Positions 23,876 through 33,420 are shown, numbered from the stretch's first letter. The stretch: 64,000 nt of DNA from Youngiibacter multivorans (GCF_017873395.1 NZ_JAGGKC010000021.1:5413-69412); one strand, 5' to 3'. Numbers and translations are program-made. The notes: generated by a model from the letters alone, not told the origin.

Positions 23876-25090
23876 ATGAAGCTTGAAGGAAAAGTAGTAG
23901 TTGCACAAGGCGGCGGACCTACAGCCGTAATCAACCAGTCCCTGGTGGGAGTTGTTCTCGAATCAAGGAAGTTCCAGCAGATAACCAAGGTGTACGGAGC
24001 GGTCAACGGAGTCAAGGGAATAGTGAATGAAGACTTCCTCGACCTTACCCAGGAAACCACCCATAACCTTGAACGGGTGGCTGTAACACCATCATCTGCC
24101 CTGTTCTCAACAAGGGACAAGCCTGATGAGGCGTACTGCCAGGAAATATTCAAGGTTTTCAAGGCACATGATGTAAGGTACTTCTTCTATATCGGCGGAA
24201 ACGATTCTGCGGATACAGTAAGGATAGTAAATGAGCAGGCTGAGAGATCCAACTACGAATTCAGGGCCATTCACATACCAAAGACCATAGACAATGACCT
24301 GGTGATAAACGACCATACTCCGGGATACCCTTCTGCAGCTAAGTTCGTGGCACAGGCCTTCATAGGCATAAACCTGGACAACAGAGCTCTTCCAGGAGTA
24401 CACATTGGTGTTGTCATGGGCAGGAACGCCGGATTCCTTACTGCAGCTGCTTCAATCGCGCAGAAGTATCCCGACGACGGACCTCACCTGATATACCTGC
24501 CTGAAAGGGCATTCAAGACCGATGAATTCCTTGCTGATGTCAAGTCGATATACGACAAGTACGGAAGATGCGTCATCGCGGTCTCAGAAGGCATCCAGGA
24601 TGAATTCGGAGTGCCCATAATAACAAAGCTTGAAGAAAAGGAACGTGATTCCCACGGCAACCTGCAGCTCTCAGGAACTGGAGCGCTGGGAGACCTGCTT
24701 TCGAAGCTTGTTAAGGACAACCTTGGAATAAAGAGAGTCAGGTCCGACACATTCGGATACCTTCAGAGGTCTTTCCTCGGCTGCGTCTCTGATGTTGACC
24801 AGAGGGAAGCCAGGGAGGTCGGTGAGAAGGCTGCCCAGTTCGCAATATGGCACAACATAGACGGGTCAATAACTATACACAGAACCGGCTTCTACTCAGT
24901 AGACTATAAGCTGTCAAAGCTCAAGGATGTTGCAGGACTTACCAAGCTCATGCCTCCTGAATTCATCAATGCAAGGGGCAACAATGTGACAAATGAATTC
25001 AAGTATTACCTTACTCCCCTTCTCGGGACCGGGATGCCTTCCGCAAGCATGCTGAGAGCGCCAAGAGCGGATAAGCTTCTCATAAAATAA
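23876..25090 (+). CDS. pfp: Diphosphate-fructose-6-phosphate 1-phosphotransferase (PPi-type PFK)
   Basis: 404 residues. VVAQGGGPTAVINQSLVG is the N-terminal phosphoryl-donor loop, YIGGNDSADTV replaces the GGDGS of ATP enzymes, and IPKTIDNDL has Lys where ATP-PFKs have Gly (PGTIDND); both changes mark PPi use. GVVMGRNAGFLTAAASIA binds fructose 6-phosphate. The enzyme catalyses reversible phosphorylation of fructose 6-phosphate with pyrophosphate in glycolysis. The ATG at 23876 lies 8 bases from GAGGAG; a GTG at 23867 is within that site's shadow. A ferredoxin-nitroreductase gene follows after 13 bases. Confidence 0.93.
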   Translation: MKLEGKVVVAQGGGPTAVINQSLVGVVLESRKFQQITKVYGAVNGVKGIVNEDFLDLTQETTHNLERVAVTPSSALFSTRDKPDEAYCQEIFKVFKAHDVRYFFYIGGNDSADTVRIVNEQAERSNYEFRAIHIPKTIDNDLVINDHTPGYPSAAKFVAQAFIGINLDNRALPGVHIGVVMGRNAGFLTAAASIAQKYPDDGPHLIYLPERAFKTDEFLADVKSIYDKYGRCVIAVSEGIQDEFGVPIITKLEEKERDSHGNLQLSGTGALGDLLSKLVKDNLGIKRVRSDTFGYLQRSFLGCVSDVDQREAREVGEKAAQFAIWHNIDGSITIHRTGFYSVDYKLSKLKDVAGLTKLMPPEFINARGNNVTNEFKYYLTPLLGTGMPSASMLRAPRADKLLIK

Positions 25091-25103
25091 GGATGGTGGA
25101 CTG

Positions 25104-25910
25104 ATGCTGTTTTATGCTGACAAGGATAAATGCACGCTTTGCGGCGACTGTATGAAGGCTTGCCCAAGGTATATTGTCAAACCAGATGAAGATGGATATC
25201 CTCAGGTTTCTGAGGAAGATGAATGGTACTGCATACGCTGCGGTCATTGCGTAATAAACTGCAGGTTCGAGGCTGCTAACCTCTCCTTCTACAAATGGGA
25301 GGATGCTGAAGACCTTTCGGCTTCAGATTTTCCATCTCAGGATGAAGCGAGGAGGCTTATCTGCACAAGGAGAAGCACAAGAAGCTTTAGGAGCGACAAG
25401 GTGGAATCTCAAGCCCTGATGAGGCTTATGGACATGACAAGGTATGCCCCTTCTGCTTCAAACAAACAGCCTGTAAGATGGGTAATCGCTGAAAAGAAAG
25501 AGACCATGGACGAACTTAGAAGGCTTTATGAAGAGAACCTCAAGACAGACTCCGGAATGATCACAGACAAAAGATATGCGGTTCAGGAGGATCAGATCAA
25601 ATCAGGACTTGACCCCGTATTCAGAGGTGCCCCCATGCTCGTAGTCGCTTTGATACCCTCATCACATGAGTGGCCAGAGGATGCAGCAATCGCACTTTCC
25701 TATTTCGAGCTTTCAGCTCATTGCATGGGAATCGGCACCTGCTGGGCTGGCTTCATAACAAGAGCCTTGAGGAAGAACCAGGAAATGAGAAAACTCCTTG
25801 GTATAGCAGATGATGAATGGGTTGGAGGAGCTACATTATTCGGATACCCTTACCTTAAGAATCCAGACCGGCTTCCGCTGAAGAAGGAACTGGAGCTTGA
25901 CCTCAGGTAA
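25104..25910 (+). CDS. Ferredoxin-nitroreductase fusion protein
   Basis: 268 residues. Two 4Fe-4S motifs, CTLCGDCMKACP and CIRCGHCVINC, fill the first 60 residues. From about 85 a nitroreductase FMN domain begins (CTRRSTRSFRSDKV), with YAPSASNKQPVRW and IGTCWAGF as FMN contacts. Such fusions take electrons from ferredoxin to reduce FMN and an unknown acceptor. It is the second gene of the pfp unit and is followed by a strong terminator. Its physiological substrate cannot be deduced. Confidence 0.9.
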   Translation: MLFYADKDKCTLCGDCMKACPRYIVKPDEDGYPQVSEEDEWYCIRCGHCVINCRFEAANLSFYKWEDAEDLSASDFPSQDEARRLICTRRSTRSFRSDKVESQALMRLMDMTRYAPSASNKQPVRWVIAEKKETMDELRRLYEENLKTDSGMITDKRYAVQEDQIKSGLDPVFRGAPMLVVALIPSSHEWPEDAAIALSYFELSAHCMGIGTCWAGFITRALRKNQEMRKLLGIADDEWVGGATLFGYPYLKNPDRLPLKKELELDLR

Positions 25911-25926
25911 CCACACAGGAAAATTT

Positions 25927-25965
25927 GAAGCCCGTCATCAGCTCAATGAGCCGATGGCGGGCTTC
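25927..25965. terminator. Bidirectional terminator between convergent genes
   Basis: GAAGCCCG and CGGGCTTC with inner CATC/GATG pairing. T-rich tracts flank both sides (GTTTC on plus, AAATTTT region on minus). Confidence 0.75.
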
Positions 25966-25968
25966 GTT

Positions 25969-26772
25969 TCATATCAAGTTCCTTATGATTTCAGCGATTG
26001 CGCTTTCTTCATTGGATACAGTTACAATATCGGCGATATCCTTGATTTTTTGATTAGCATTTCCCATAGCGATACCAACATCTGCAGAAGTAATCATCTC
26101 AAGGTCGTTCATGTAGTCCCCGACTGCGTATATCCTCATATTTGACCCCATGATCCCTCTAAGCTTTTCAAGCATGAAGCCCTTCGTAGCTGTTGGAGGT
26201 AGTATTTCAAGATATACATCCGACGAGTACACATGATGAACATCATCCTCTATTTCCATCTCAATAAGCTTTTTTTCAATTTCCTTGAGCTCATCTGCCT
26301 TTCCATAGGCCAGGATCTTAAGCCATTGTTTGTTCAGGACTTCCTCGAAACCTGAATACAGAGCTGGCTGATGGTCAGAAAATATTCCTGGATTACCCTT
26401 TTCTTCTGAAGATACGATATGGCACGAGTCAGGGGTATATATGTGCATCATAACCTCAGGATGGACGTAAAGACAATATTCTACCCATTCCTTTAGCCTT
26501 TCTACAGGCAAATAGACTGCATCAAGGAACATGTCCTTCTCACTGTCATAAAGGGCACACCCGTTGTATAGGATGCAGGGCGCGTTGATATCAACGCCAT
26601 CCATGAATTTCCTGAAATTCTGATGGCTTCTCCCGGTAGCCACTCCAAAGAGGCCCCCATTTTCAATAAACTCTCTTATCGCAATTTTGTTATCCTCTGA
26701 CACTATGCCGCCATTGTCCAGCAGAGTGCCATCAAGGTCGCTCAGCAGCAGCTTTCCGCTGTATCTACCCAT
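25969..26772 (-). CDS. HAD-IIB (Cof-type) sugar phosphatase
   Basis: 267 residues. LLLSDLDGTLLDNGG holds the nucleophile Asp and the acid/base Asp; GVATGRSHQNF is motif II; LPPTATKGFMLEKL supplies the Lys and YAVGDYMNDLEMI the Mg-binding acidic motif IV. Cof-type enzymes remove phosphate from sugar phosphates or flavin precursors in the cytoplasm. It is the last gene of the transporter/YesMN operon, 13 bases after the regulator gene, which favours a role on the sugar phosphate imported or sensed by that locus. Confidence 0.9.
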   Translation of the reverse strand: MGRYSGKLLLSDLDGTLLDNGGIVSEDNKIAIREFIENGGLFGVATGRSHQNFRKFMDGVDINAPCILYNGCALYDSEKDMFLDAVYLPVERLKEWVEYCLYVHPEVMMHIYTPDSCHIVSSEEKGNPGIFSDHQPALYSGFEEVLNKQWLKILAYGKADELKEIEKKLIEMEIEDDVHHVYSSDVYLEILPPTATKGFMLEKLRGIMGSNMRIYAVGDYMNDLEMITSADVGIAMGNANQKIKDIADIVTVSNEESAIAEIIRNLI

Positions 26773-26785
26773 TTGTCACCTTCCT

Positions 26786-27574
26786 TTATTGAATACCTTT
26801 TTTCTTTGTGTATGTCATAGGAGACATTGAAGTGTATCTCTTGAATACAGTACAAAAGTGCTTGTAATCAGTAAATCCTGTCATTTCAGAAATCTCGTAG
26901 ACCCTGTATCTGCCTGTCGACAGAAGTTTGACTGCCTGTTGTACTCTGAAAAGGTTCAGGAAGTCCAGGAATTTATGGCCGGTGACCTCCTTGAATTTCC
27001 TTGTCAGGTAACTGGAGGAGACCAGAAGGTCATCAGATATGCTCTCTATGCTTATCTTTTCCCTGTAGTCACTCTGAATCCTTCTTATCGCCTCTGCCAC
27101 ATAACCGCTCTCTGACTTATCCATCTGAATGTACTTTGCAAGGTCAAAGGAATCCTTCTTCGCATTCTCAATGGCAGCCACAGCTGACCTTTCGATTTCA
27201 ATCTCCTCATGCACCCTACCCATGAGCGCTCTGACCTTATCCTCATCAACAGGCTTCAGGAGATAGTCGCAGGCTTTTAGCTCAATCGCCTGCCTGGCAT
27301 ATTCAAATTCCGCATAGCTGGTAAGTATGATGCTCTTGAACCTGAGCTTGGAGGATGCCTGTCTCAGCATTTCAATGCCATCGAGTCCTGGCATCTTAAT
27401 GTCAGTTATCACCACATCCGGCTTAAATTCGAGAATCATTTCCAGGCCTTCAATACCGTTCCTGGCATCAGCCACTACCATACAGTCCATTCCGACCCAG
27501 TCCAGTGTTGATACAAGTCCTTTTCTTATGATATCCTCATCTTCTGCTATTATTACCTTAAGCAACCCGTTCAT
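26786..27574 (-). CDS. YesN-type response regulator with AraC DNA-binding domain
   Basis: 262 residues. The receiver domain has AEDEDIIRKGL and the phospho-Asp in PDVVITDIKMPGLDG. The C-terminal AraC domain has two helix-turn-helices ending with FTDYKHFCTVFKRYTSMSPMTY. The start overlaps the end of the sensor kinase gene. ATG at 27572-27574 lies only 2 bases from AAGGAGG; an in-frame TTG at 27563-27565, giving MLKVIIAEDED, is an alternative with better spacing. It should regulate the transport genes at the head of this operon. Confidence 0.9.
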   Translation of the reverse strand: MNGLLKVIIAEDEDIIRKGLVSTLDWVGMDCMVVADARNGIEGLEMILEFKPDVVITDIKMPGLDGIEMLRQASSKLRFKSIILTSYAEFEYARQAIELKACDYLLKPVDEDKVRALMGRVHEEIEIERSAVAAIENAKKDSFDLAKYIQMDKSESGYVAEAIRRIQSDYREKISIESISDDLLVSSSYLTRKFKEVTGHKFLDFLNLFRVQQAVKLLSTGRYRVYEISEMTGFTDYKHFCTVFKRYTSMSPMTYTKKKGIQ

Positions 27575-29255
27575 CCCTCCTTGCAGGCAGAATAATCCTC
27601 AGCATTGTCCCCTTTTCCTTTTCGCTGAAAATTTCCACTCCGTACTCCGGTCCGTATGCAAGCTGTATTCGCCTGTGTATGTTGTAAAGCCCGGAATGTC
27701 CGCTTCTGTTGGTCTGCTGTTCCAGGAGCCTTCTAACCTCATTAAGGTTATCCGGTTCCATCCCGGTCCCGTTATCTTCACAGGTTATCTCAAGAAGTCC
27801 GTCCGATACTTTTCCATTAATTGTCACTTCAAGGCAGTCCCTTCCGCCAAATCCATATTTGACTGCATTTTCAATCATAGGCTGAATGATAAGCTTTGGG
27901 ATCACACAATTCTTTGCATCCTCTGAGATATTTATGCTGTAGCTGAACCTATCGCTGAATCTTGCCTTAAGTATGCTCATATAGTTTTCTGTATATGCTG
28001 CATCCTTTTCGAAGGTCACTGTTTCCTCCTGTGTATCAATGCTGTACCTAAGCAAGGTGGATAAATTCAATATCATTTTGCTTGCTGAATCCGGATCAAG
28101 CTTTGACATGAACCTGATGTTTTCAAGCGTATTGAACAGGAAATGCGGGTTGAACTGGGACTGAAGCTGCCTTGACTGTGACACGGCAACAAGCTTTCCC
28201 ATTTCCTTGTTTTTCTCGATCTGCTCCTTGAGGCTGTCGACCATTATGTTGTAGGAGTCGCTGATTACCTTGAACTCATCACTGGCAACAGAGTCGATAT
28301 ATGAGTCAAGGTCTCCGCCTCTTACCCGCTCCATGGCATCTATTATCGTATACAGGTCTTTGGTCTTCTTTGCAGCCATGTTCTTCGTGCTCATGTATAC
28401 AAAGGCAATTAGCATAACGAATATCAATAGGAGAACAATGGAAATGGACTCGAAGAATCTGGTCTGGCTTCCCATAGAAGCTATGGAATGCACAACCAGC
28501 CTGCCATCAAGTATTCCCTTTGATATGATATAGTATTTGTCATTGTCGTCCTCATGGATTCCATCGGAATCCGGGTTTACTATGTATCTTTCCATTGAAT
28601 CGAGCAGACTGTAATTGTTGCCTGTAAGCACCCAGCCATATTCATCAGCTATGACAGTCTGTGATTTTAGCCTTGCTATTTCCATTCCAAATTGGATGCT
28701 GTCCATTACGAAAATAACGTAACCCATGACCTCGCCGTCAAAGACCATGGCTTTGCCAAGCAGCAGCTTCATTGAATCAGAGTTATCATCTCTTACTAGC
28801 TTGAGCTGGACCTGGTCAGGCTGATTTCTCATGGACCTGAATATTCCCCAATCCAGGTAATTTCCCATGTCCAGAAAATGCGGGATTTCCGAAGTGCCGC
28901 TTACTACGCTTTCCATATGTCCATTGAAGACATACAGGTAGCCTCTTCTGTCCAATTTGTTCGAAATATCATAAATTTCCCTGAAAATAGCAACACGCTG
29001 GTCTGCAGTCATGCCCTCCAGGATATACCTTTCTTCCGAGATCATCTCGATCACTGAAGAATATGATTCAACGGCAGTTCCAAGGCTATCTGAAATTTTA
29101 ACATTGTCATCGCTTGTCGACCTTTTAAGGTCATTTTTCCAGACTGCCCATGACGCGGTTAATCCCAATACTGTGAGGAGAGCGACTGGAACCATGGCAT
29201 AAAGGAAAAACATCTTCCTGATGTCCTTGAAATAGCTGTGCCTTACTTTTCCCAT
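27558..29255 (-). CDS. YesM-type membrane sensor histidine kinase
   Basis: 565 residues. Two membrane helices (about 17-38 and 275-297) bracket a 235-residue extracellular sensing region, followed by HAMP, and the His_kinase domain characteristic of the family with QFNPHFLFNTLENIRFMSKL (phosphoacceptor His) and an HATPase with IENAVKYGFGG and CEDNGTGM. Two adjacent ATGs follow AAGGGGAGGG; the second, at 29253-29255, has a 5-base spacer and is chosen. YesM kinases sense extracellular sugars, often through a binding protein. The ABC binding protein gene in the same operon suggests it might pass the signal. Confidence 0.9.
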   Translation of the reverse strand: MGKVRHSYFKDIRKMFFLYAMVPVALLTVLGLTASWAVWKNDLKRSTSDDNVKISDSLGTAVESYSSVIEMISEERYILEGMTADQRVAIFREIYDISNKLDRRGYLYVFNGHMESVVSGTSEIPHFLDMGNYLDWGIFRSMRNQPDQVQLKLVRDDNSDSMKLLLGKAMVFDGEVMGYVIFVMDSIQFGMEIARLKSQTVIADEYGWVLTGNNYSLLDSMERYIVNPDSDGIHEDDNDKYYIISKGILDGRLVVHSIASMGSQTRFFESISIVLLLIFVMLIAFVYMSTKNMAAKKTKDLYTIIDAMERVRGGDLDSYIDSVASDEFKVISDSYNIMVDSLKEQIEKNKEMGKLVAVSQSRQLQSQFNPHFLFNTLENIRFMSKLDPDSASKMILNLSTLLRYSIDTQEETVTFEKDAAYTENYMSILKARFSDRFSYSINISEDAKNCVIPKLIIQPMIENAVKYGFGGRDCLEVTINGKVSDGLLEITCEDNGTGMEPDNLNEVRRLLEQQTNRSGHSGLYNIHRRIQLAYGPEYGVEIFSEKEKGTMLRIILPARRDERVA

Positions 29256-29319
29256 CATTGCCCTCCCCTTAATCATCTTAGTTTCTGACCAGACAATTAT
29301 ACTACAGCTGCACCTAAAA

Positions 29320-30975
29320 TTATAAGCTGATCTCCTTTTTCCCTGAAACCTTGAAGAACAGCATCAGTGAAGCGACTGTAGTAAGCGTAAGTATACTTGC
29401 AAGTGCAGCTGCAGTTCCATAACTTGCTCTTATTACCTCCGTATATATCGCAACAGACATTGTCCTTGTGCTTCCTGTATAAAGTATTACGGATGCCGAC
29501 AGTTCATTGATTATGGTGATCCAGCTGAGTATCGCTCCTGACATTACACCAGGGAGCATCATGACCGCAGTTACCTTGAAGAAGGTTCTCAAGGGTGAAT
29601 CCCCGAGGCTGATGGCAGCTTCCTCCATGCTTGGGCTTATCTGGTAAAGTATTGCAGCGCTGGACCTTAAAGTGTAAGGCAATCTTCTTATGGTAAATGC
29701 CACTATTATGATGATTGCCGTACCGCTTAGAAGCAGAGGCTTCTCATTGAATGCCAGAAGAAGTGTTATTCCAAGAACAGACCCGGGTATGATGTACGGG
29801 AACATCGTCATCGAATCAATAAGGCTTGTGAATTTACTCTTCCTTCGTGTTGTCAGATATGCTATGAACATTGCGAGGAATATGATGACTACAATGGCAA
29901 CCAGCCCATAAAGATAAGTGTTCAATATCGGCTTTGCCAGGTTCCTGAAAATGGTCCTGTAGCTGTCGAGTGAGAAGCCTTCTGCGAACATCGCACCCCT
30001 TGTCGCCTTGAATGATGTATAGACTACTGTAAGCTGAGGTATTATCGACAGGAACACAATGACATAAATCGGGGCATGTAGGAAAAGATTGCTGATTCCC
30101 TTGAGCTTCTTCGCCTGTATAGGTCTCAGCGAGCTCATCGTAAATGATTTCCTGTTGACTACATATTTCTGTCCCAAAAACATTGCACCCGTGATAATGA
30201 CCATTATGACAGCAAGAGCCGCAGCAAAGTTTGCCTGGCCTCCGGTTTCTGAGATGAATTCACTGTAGATAAGGACCGGCATTACCGTATAGCCCTCACC
30301 GATAAGCATTGGAGTTCCGAAGTCCGCAAGTGAATTCATGAATACGAGGAGTGAACCTGCAAGTATAGTCGGAGTCACAAGCGGGAGAACTACTGTGAAT
30401 ATCTTCCTTATCCCGCTGCATCCAAGACTCTCTGCAGCTTCACTTAGGGATGCGTCAACCTTCTTAAGGGCTCCTTTGGTATACATGTAAATATAGGGAT
30501 AAAGCTTCAGAGAAAGTACCAGGAGTATTCCACCGAATCCATATATTGAAGGTGCTGTTATTCCAAATATCGAAGAAAGCAGCTTCGTCAGTATTCCGTT
30601 TCTTCCTCCGAGCATTATCCAGGAGTATGCTCCAATGAATGGAGGTGAAAGCATGGATATGATGATAAGCACATCCACCAGGCCTTTTCCTTTCAGCTCG
30701 TATACCGTGGTGAAATAGGCCATGGGTGCTCCGATCGCTACAGCAATTAGCGTTGTGCAGGTAGAGACCAGGAAGCTGTGCCCAAGTGTCCTGTAATAGT
30801 ATTTCTTAGTAAAGAACCTTGTAAAATTATCCAGCGTGAATTTCTGGGTCTCCGGGTCCTTGAAGCCGCTCGAAAACAGTGAGAACAGGGGATACACCAG
30901 GAATATTGCAAATAGAACAGCTATTGCAATTGTTATAACTGTCCAGAAGTCGAATCTGAACTTTCGCTTAGTCAT
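29320..30975 (-). CDS. ABC transporter permease, double-domain FbpB/AfuB type
   Basis: About 551 residues with roughly twelve membrane helices, formed by two fused BPD_transp_1 domains. EAA-like cytoplasmic loops occur twice (SLSEAAESLGCSGIRKIFTVVLP and SMEEAAISLGDSPLRTFFKVT), each contacting one ATPase subunit. This fused layout is typical of the Fe(III)/hexose-phosphate/phosphonate subgroup. The ATG at 30973-30975 with AAGGAGG upstream lies within the end of the ATPase gene. Substrate is not set by this subunit. Confidence 0.9.
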   Translation of the reverse strand: MTKRKFRFDFWTVITIAIAVLFAIFLVYPLFSLFSSGFKDPETQKFTLDNFTRFFTKKYYYRTLGHSFLVSTCTTLIAVAIGAPMAYFTTVYELKGKGLVDVLIIISMLSPPFIGAYSWIMLGGRNGILTKLLSSIFGITAPSIYGFGGILLVLSLKLYPYIYMYTKGALKKVDASLSEAAESLGCSGIRKIFTVVLPLVTPTILAGSLLVFMNSLADFGTPMLIGEGYTVMPVLIYSEFISETGGQANFAAALAVIMVIITGAMFLGQKYVVNRKSFTMSSLRPIQAKKLKGISNLFLHAPIYVIVFLSIIPQLTVVYTSFKATRGAMFAEGFSLDSYRTIFRNLAKPILNTYLYGLVAIVVIIFLAMFIAYLTTRRKSKFTSLIDSMTMFPYIIPGSVLGITLLLAFNEKPLLLSGTAIIIIVAFTIRRLPYTLRSSAAILYQISPSMEEAAISLGDSPLRTFFKVTAVMMLPGVMSGAILSWITIINELSASVILYTGSTRTMSVAIYTEVIRASYGTAAALASILTLTTVASLMLFFKVSGKKEISL

Positions 30976-32083
30976 CACCGGCCTCCTTCATGAGGCTTCT
31001 TTTGCCGTCTTCAGTGAATACATTTATCTTTTTAGGATTGGGCTTAAGTGTCAGCATGTCACCTACTGATGATATGCCTGAAGCCATTCCAATATCCTGC
31101 GAATATTCTATGGACGGCTGATTTGGAAGTATCATATTGTCACTGAAATCAAGCTCATAATTAGTGTACTTTCCAAGGAATGTCCTGCCCTTTATCCTGA
31201 CCGTCAATCCAGCGCTGTCAATTGAGAATTCTTCTGGCCTTACCGAGATTGTGACCTTCATGCCAGGAACACATTCATCAGAAAGGTTATCCATATGTGT
31301 GCGGTAGCCATCTGCGAACTCCACGTATTTTCCTTCAGTGTCCTGTCCGACTATACCTCTGAACAGGTTTGAATGTCCAATGAAGGTTGATACGAAGACA
31401 TTTGACGGTCTTGTGTAGATATCCTTTGGAGCGCCAACCTGCTGGATAACCCCAAGATTCATCACTGCTATCCTGTCAGATATAGCAAGTGCCTCTTCCT
31501 GGTCATGGGTTACATAGACTGTAGTAATGCCTACCTTGTCCTGTACCTCCCTTATTGCGCCTCTCATTTCGATCCTCAGCTTCGCATCCAGGTTTGAAAG
31601 AGGTTCATCCATCAGCAGCACGCTTGGATGTATGACTATGGCCCTTGCAAGTGCAACCCTCTGTTGCTGTCCTCCGGAAAGCCTTTCAGGAAGCCTGTCC
31701 TGCATCTCGCTGATCCTTACAACATCAAGGATGTCATCCACCTTTTTCTTCATGTCAGCCTTGGGAATCTTTCTTATCTTAAGCCCATATTCGACATTCT
31801 GTCTCACCGTAAGATGAGGAAATATTGCATAATTCTGGAATACCATACCAATGTTCCTCTTATGGGCAGCTATGTCGTTGATCACAACATCATCAAAGCT
31901 GATTTCACCGCCCTCTATGGAGTTAAATCCGGCTATCATCCTGAGGAGTGTCGTCTTTCCGCATCCTGAGGGTCCCAGGAGAGTGAAGAATTCACCGTTT
32001 CTTATTTCAACAGACAGATCCGGTATAATGACAGACTCTCCATATTTCTTTACTACCCTGTCAATCTTGATGGAATTGCTCAT
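30968..32083 (-). CDS. ABC transporter ATPase, PotA/FbpC-AfuC group
   Basis: 371 residues. Walker A GPSGCGKTTLLRM, Q-loop VFQNYAIFPH, ABC signature LSGGQQQRVALARA, Walker B VLLMDEPLSNLD and the H-loop TVYVTHDQEEAL are intact. A C-terminal regulatory OB-fold (about 240-350) follows, as in the MOI/CUT1 and FbpC families. It begins after a stem-loop that follows the binding-protein gene, and ends overlapping the permease start. It powers import of the ligand carried by the lipoprotein. Confidence 0.93.
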   Translation of the reverse strand: MSNSIKIDRVVKKYGESVIIPDLSVEIRNGEFFTLLGPSGCGKTTLLRMIAGFNSIEGGEISFDDVVINDIAAHKRNIGMVFQNYAIFPHLTVRQNVEYGLKIRKIPKADMKKKVDDILDVVRISEMQDRLPERLSGGQQQRVALARAIVIHPSVLLMDEPLSNLDAKLRIEMRGAIREVQDKVGITTVYVTHDQEEALAISDRIAVMNLGVIQQVGAPKDIYTRPSNVFVSTFIGHSNLFRGIVGQDTEGKYVEFADGYRTHMDNLSDECVPGMKVTISVRPEEFSIDSAGLTVRIKGRTFLGKYTNYELDFSDNMILPNQPSIEYSQDIGMASGISSVGDMLTLKPNPKKINVFTEDGKRSLMKEAGDD

Positions 32084-32145
32084 ACCTTTTGCTCCTTACC
32101 GCTATATAAAAGCTTGATTCATTTATTCCGCCATCTTAGAATTCA

Positions 32146-32169
32146 AGCCCACAACAAGAGTTGTGGGCT
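32146..32169 (-). promoter_or_regulatory. Intercistronic stem-loop between binding-protein and ATPase genes
   Basis: AGCCCACAAC and GTTGTGGGCT form a 10-base perfect stem with a 4-base loop. No T run follows on the minus strand. Such hairpins usually protect the upstream message or cause partial termination, giving excess binding protein. Confidence 0.65.
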
Positions 32170-32195
32170 CTACTGATTTCAGCTATTCCCTTTTG

Positions 32196-33239
32196 TTATT
32201 TGCTTATGAATATCTCGTTGAATTTAGTCAGCCATACAGACTTATTTGCAGTTACGACTGCTTCTTCATCGAATATGATATTGATGTCTTCCTTCTTTGT
32301 CAGATACTCAGGTGCAGGAACGTCTGTCCTTACTGATCTTCTGTTCAGCTGCTCTACGATAATCGTCTGAGCTTCCTTGCCTGTTATGAAGTCGATGAAC
32401 TTCTTGGCATTGTCCATGTTCTTCGCACCATTAATTATGTATATTCCGTCAGGCTTGGATATTACTCCCTCTTCCATATATACAAGCTCAACAGGTGCTC
32501 CGTCCTTGACATACTTTGCTCCGCCTTCTTCAAACGTGAGTCCTACGACATATTCCCCGTCAGCAACGCCCTTGTAAACCGCTGATGAACCGCTGAGAAG
32601 CTTTCCGTCAAGATTTTCAGCAAGCTTTTCTACATACTCCCAGCCCTTGTCAGGGTCTCCCTTGCCCATTGCATAGAGCATGTTTATGAGATGCTCATAG
32701 GATGAAGATGATTTCGAAGGGTCTGCAAATGCGATCTTTCCTTTTAGCTCCGGATTCAGAAGGTCTTCATACCCTTTTATCTCTATGCTTCCGACAAGGT
32801 CTGTATTGACCATGAGAACACTTGGAATGTCTGTGAACCTTGTAAGAGAGCCTTCAGTATTCTTGAATGCTTCCTGCACTGAGCCTTCATTTGCAGATGT
32901 ATATTTCTCGAATAGAGACATCTGCGGCTTCATTGTTGAAAGGGAACCTCCCCAGAATATATCACCCAGAGGATTCGATTTCTCAGACTCTACCCTCTTG
33001 AGCAGTTCTCCGGTTCCGGCTGCGATTACTTCAACCTTTATGCCAGTCTGTGTCTCGAATTCGCTTACAAGCGGATTTATGAACTCAAGTGGATGAGGAC
33101 AGTAGATAACCAGGTTTTTCGAGACAGCAGCCGGTGCTGATGTTGAAGAAGGTGTTGTAGGAGTTTCTGTTTTGCTTCCGCATGCAGCAAGCGAAGCTGC
33201 TGTAATCACGGAAAGGCAAAGTGCCAGTACTTTTTTCAT
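32196..33239 (-). CDS. ABC transporter substrate-binding lipoprotein, AfuA/FbpA-like
   Basis: 347 residues. A lipobox SLAAC (Cys 20) ends the signal peptide and a Thr/Ser/Pro linker follows. The mature domain begins LVIYCPHPLEFINPLVSEFE and has GDIFWGGSLSTM, SGSSAVYKGVADGEYVVGLTFE and NRRSVR. These are shared by the group-2 binding proteins of the Fe(III), phosphonate and hexose-phosphate importers. The adjacent Tyr-Tyr pair that binds ferric iron in FbpA is not visible, so a sugar phosphate or other phosphorylated ligand is more likely; this is supported by the HAD phosphatase in the operon. It is the first gene of the operon. Confidence 0.85.
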   Translation of the reverse strand: MKKVLALCLSVITAASLAACGSKTETPTTPSSTSAPAAVSKNLVIYCPHPLEFINPLVSEFETQTGIKVEVIAAGTGELLKRVESEKSNPLGDIFWGGSLSTMKPQMSLFEKYTSANEGSVQEAFKNTEGSLTRFTDIPSVLMVNTDLVGSIEIKGYEDLLNPELKGKIAFADPSKSSSSYEHLINMLYAMGKGDPDKGWEYVEKLAENLDGKLLSGSSAVYKGVADGEYVVGLTFEEGGAKYVKDGAPVELVYMEEGVISKPDGIYIINGAKNMDNAKKFIDFITGKEAQTIIVEQLNRRSVRTDVPAPEYLTKKEDINIIFDEEAVVTANKSVWLTKFNEIFISK

Positions 33240-33314
33240 TGCTAGGTCCCCCTTAGGATTTATGATGATGTAATCGTATACTATTTGGATGATTGCCAGA
33301 AACCCATTTTTCAG

Positions 33315-33324
33315 GACAATTGTC
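33315..33324. promoter_or_regulatory. Palindrome upstream of the transporter operon
   Basis: GACAATTGTC is a perfect 10-base palindrome 76 bases upstream of the binding-protein start. It may be a site for the operon's regulator; AraC-type YesN proteins more often use direct repeats, so this is tentative. Confidence 0.25.
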
Positions 33325-33366
33325 TTAAAAAATGAACCTGGGAAAATTATGAATTCCAGAGAAAAA

Positions 33367-33400
33367 GCCTTCCAAAGCCCATTATAGGGCTCTGGAAGGC
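33367..33400 (-). terminator. Terminator of the aco-type operon
   Basis: GCCTTCCA-AGCCC and GGGCT-TGGAAGGC pair around a 6-base loop; TTTTTC follows on the minus strand. It lies 21 bases past the Lin0512 stop. Confidence 0.88.
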
Positions 33401-33420
33401 AATTTTACCAACGCTTTTTT

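Noticed and set aside
32196..33239. Ferric-iron ABC importer (FbpABC)
   Set aside because: The subunits resemble FbpABC, but no adjacent Tyr-Tyr pair is seen in the binding protein and a sugar-phosphate phosphatase is in the operon, so iron was not assigned.
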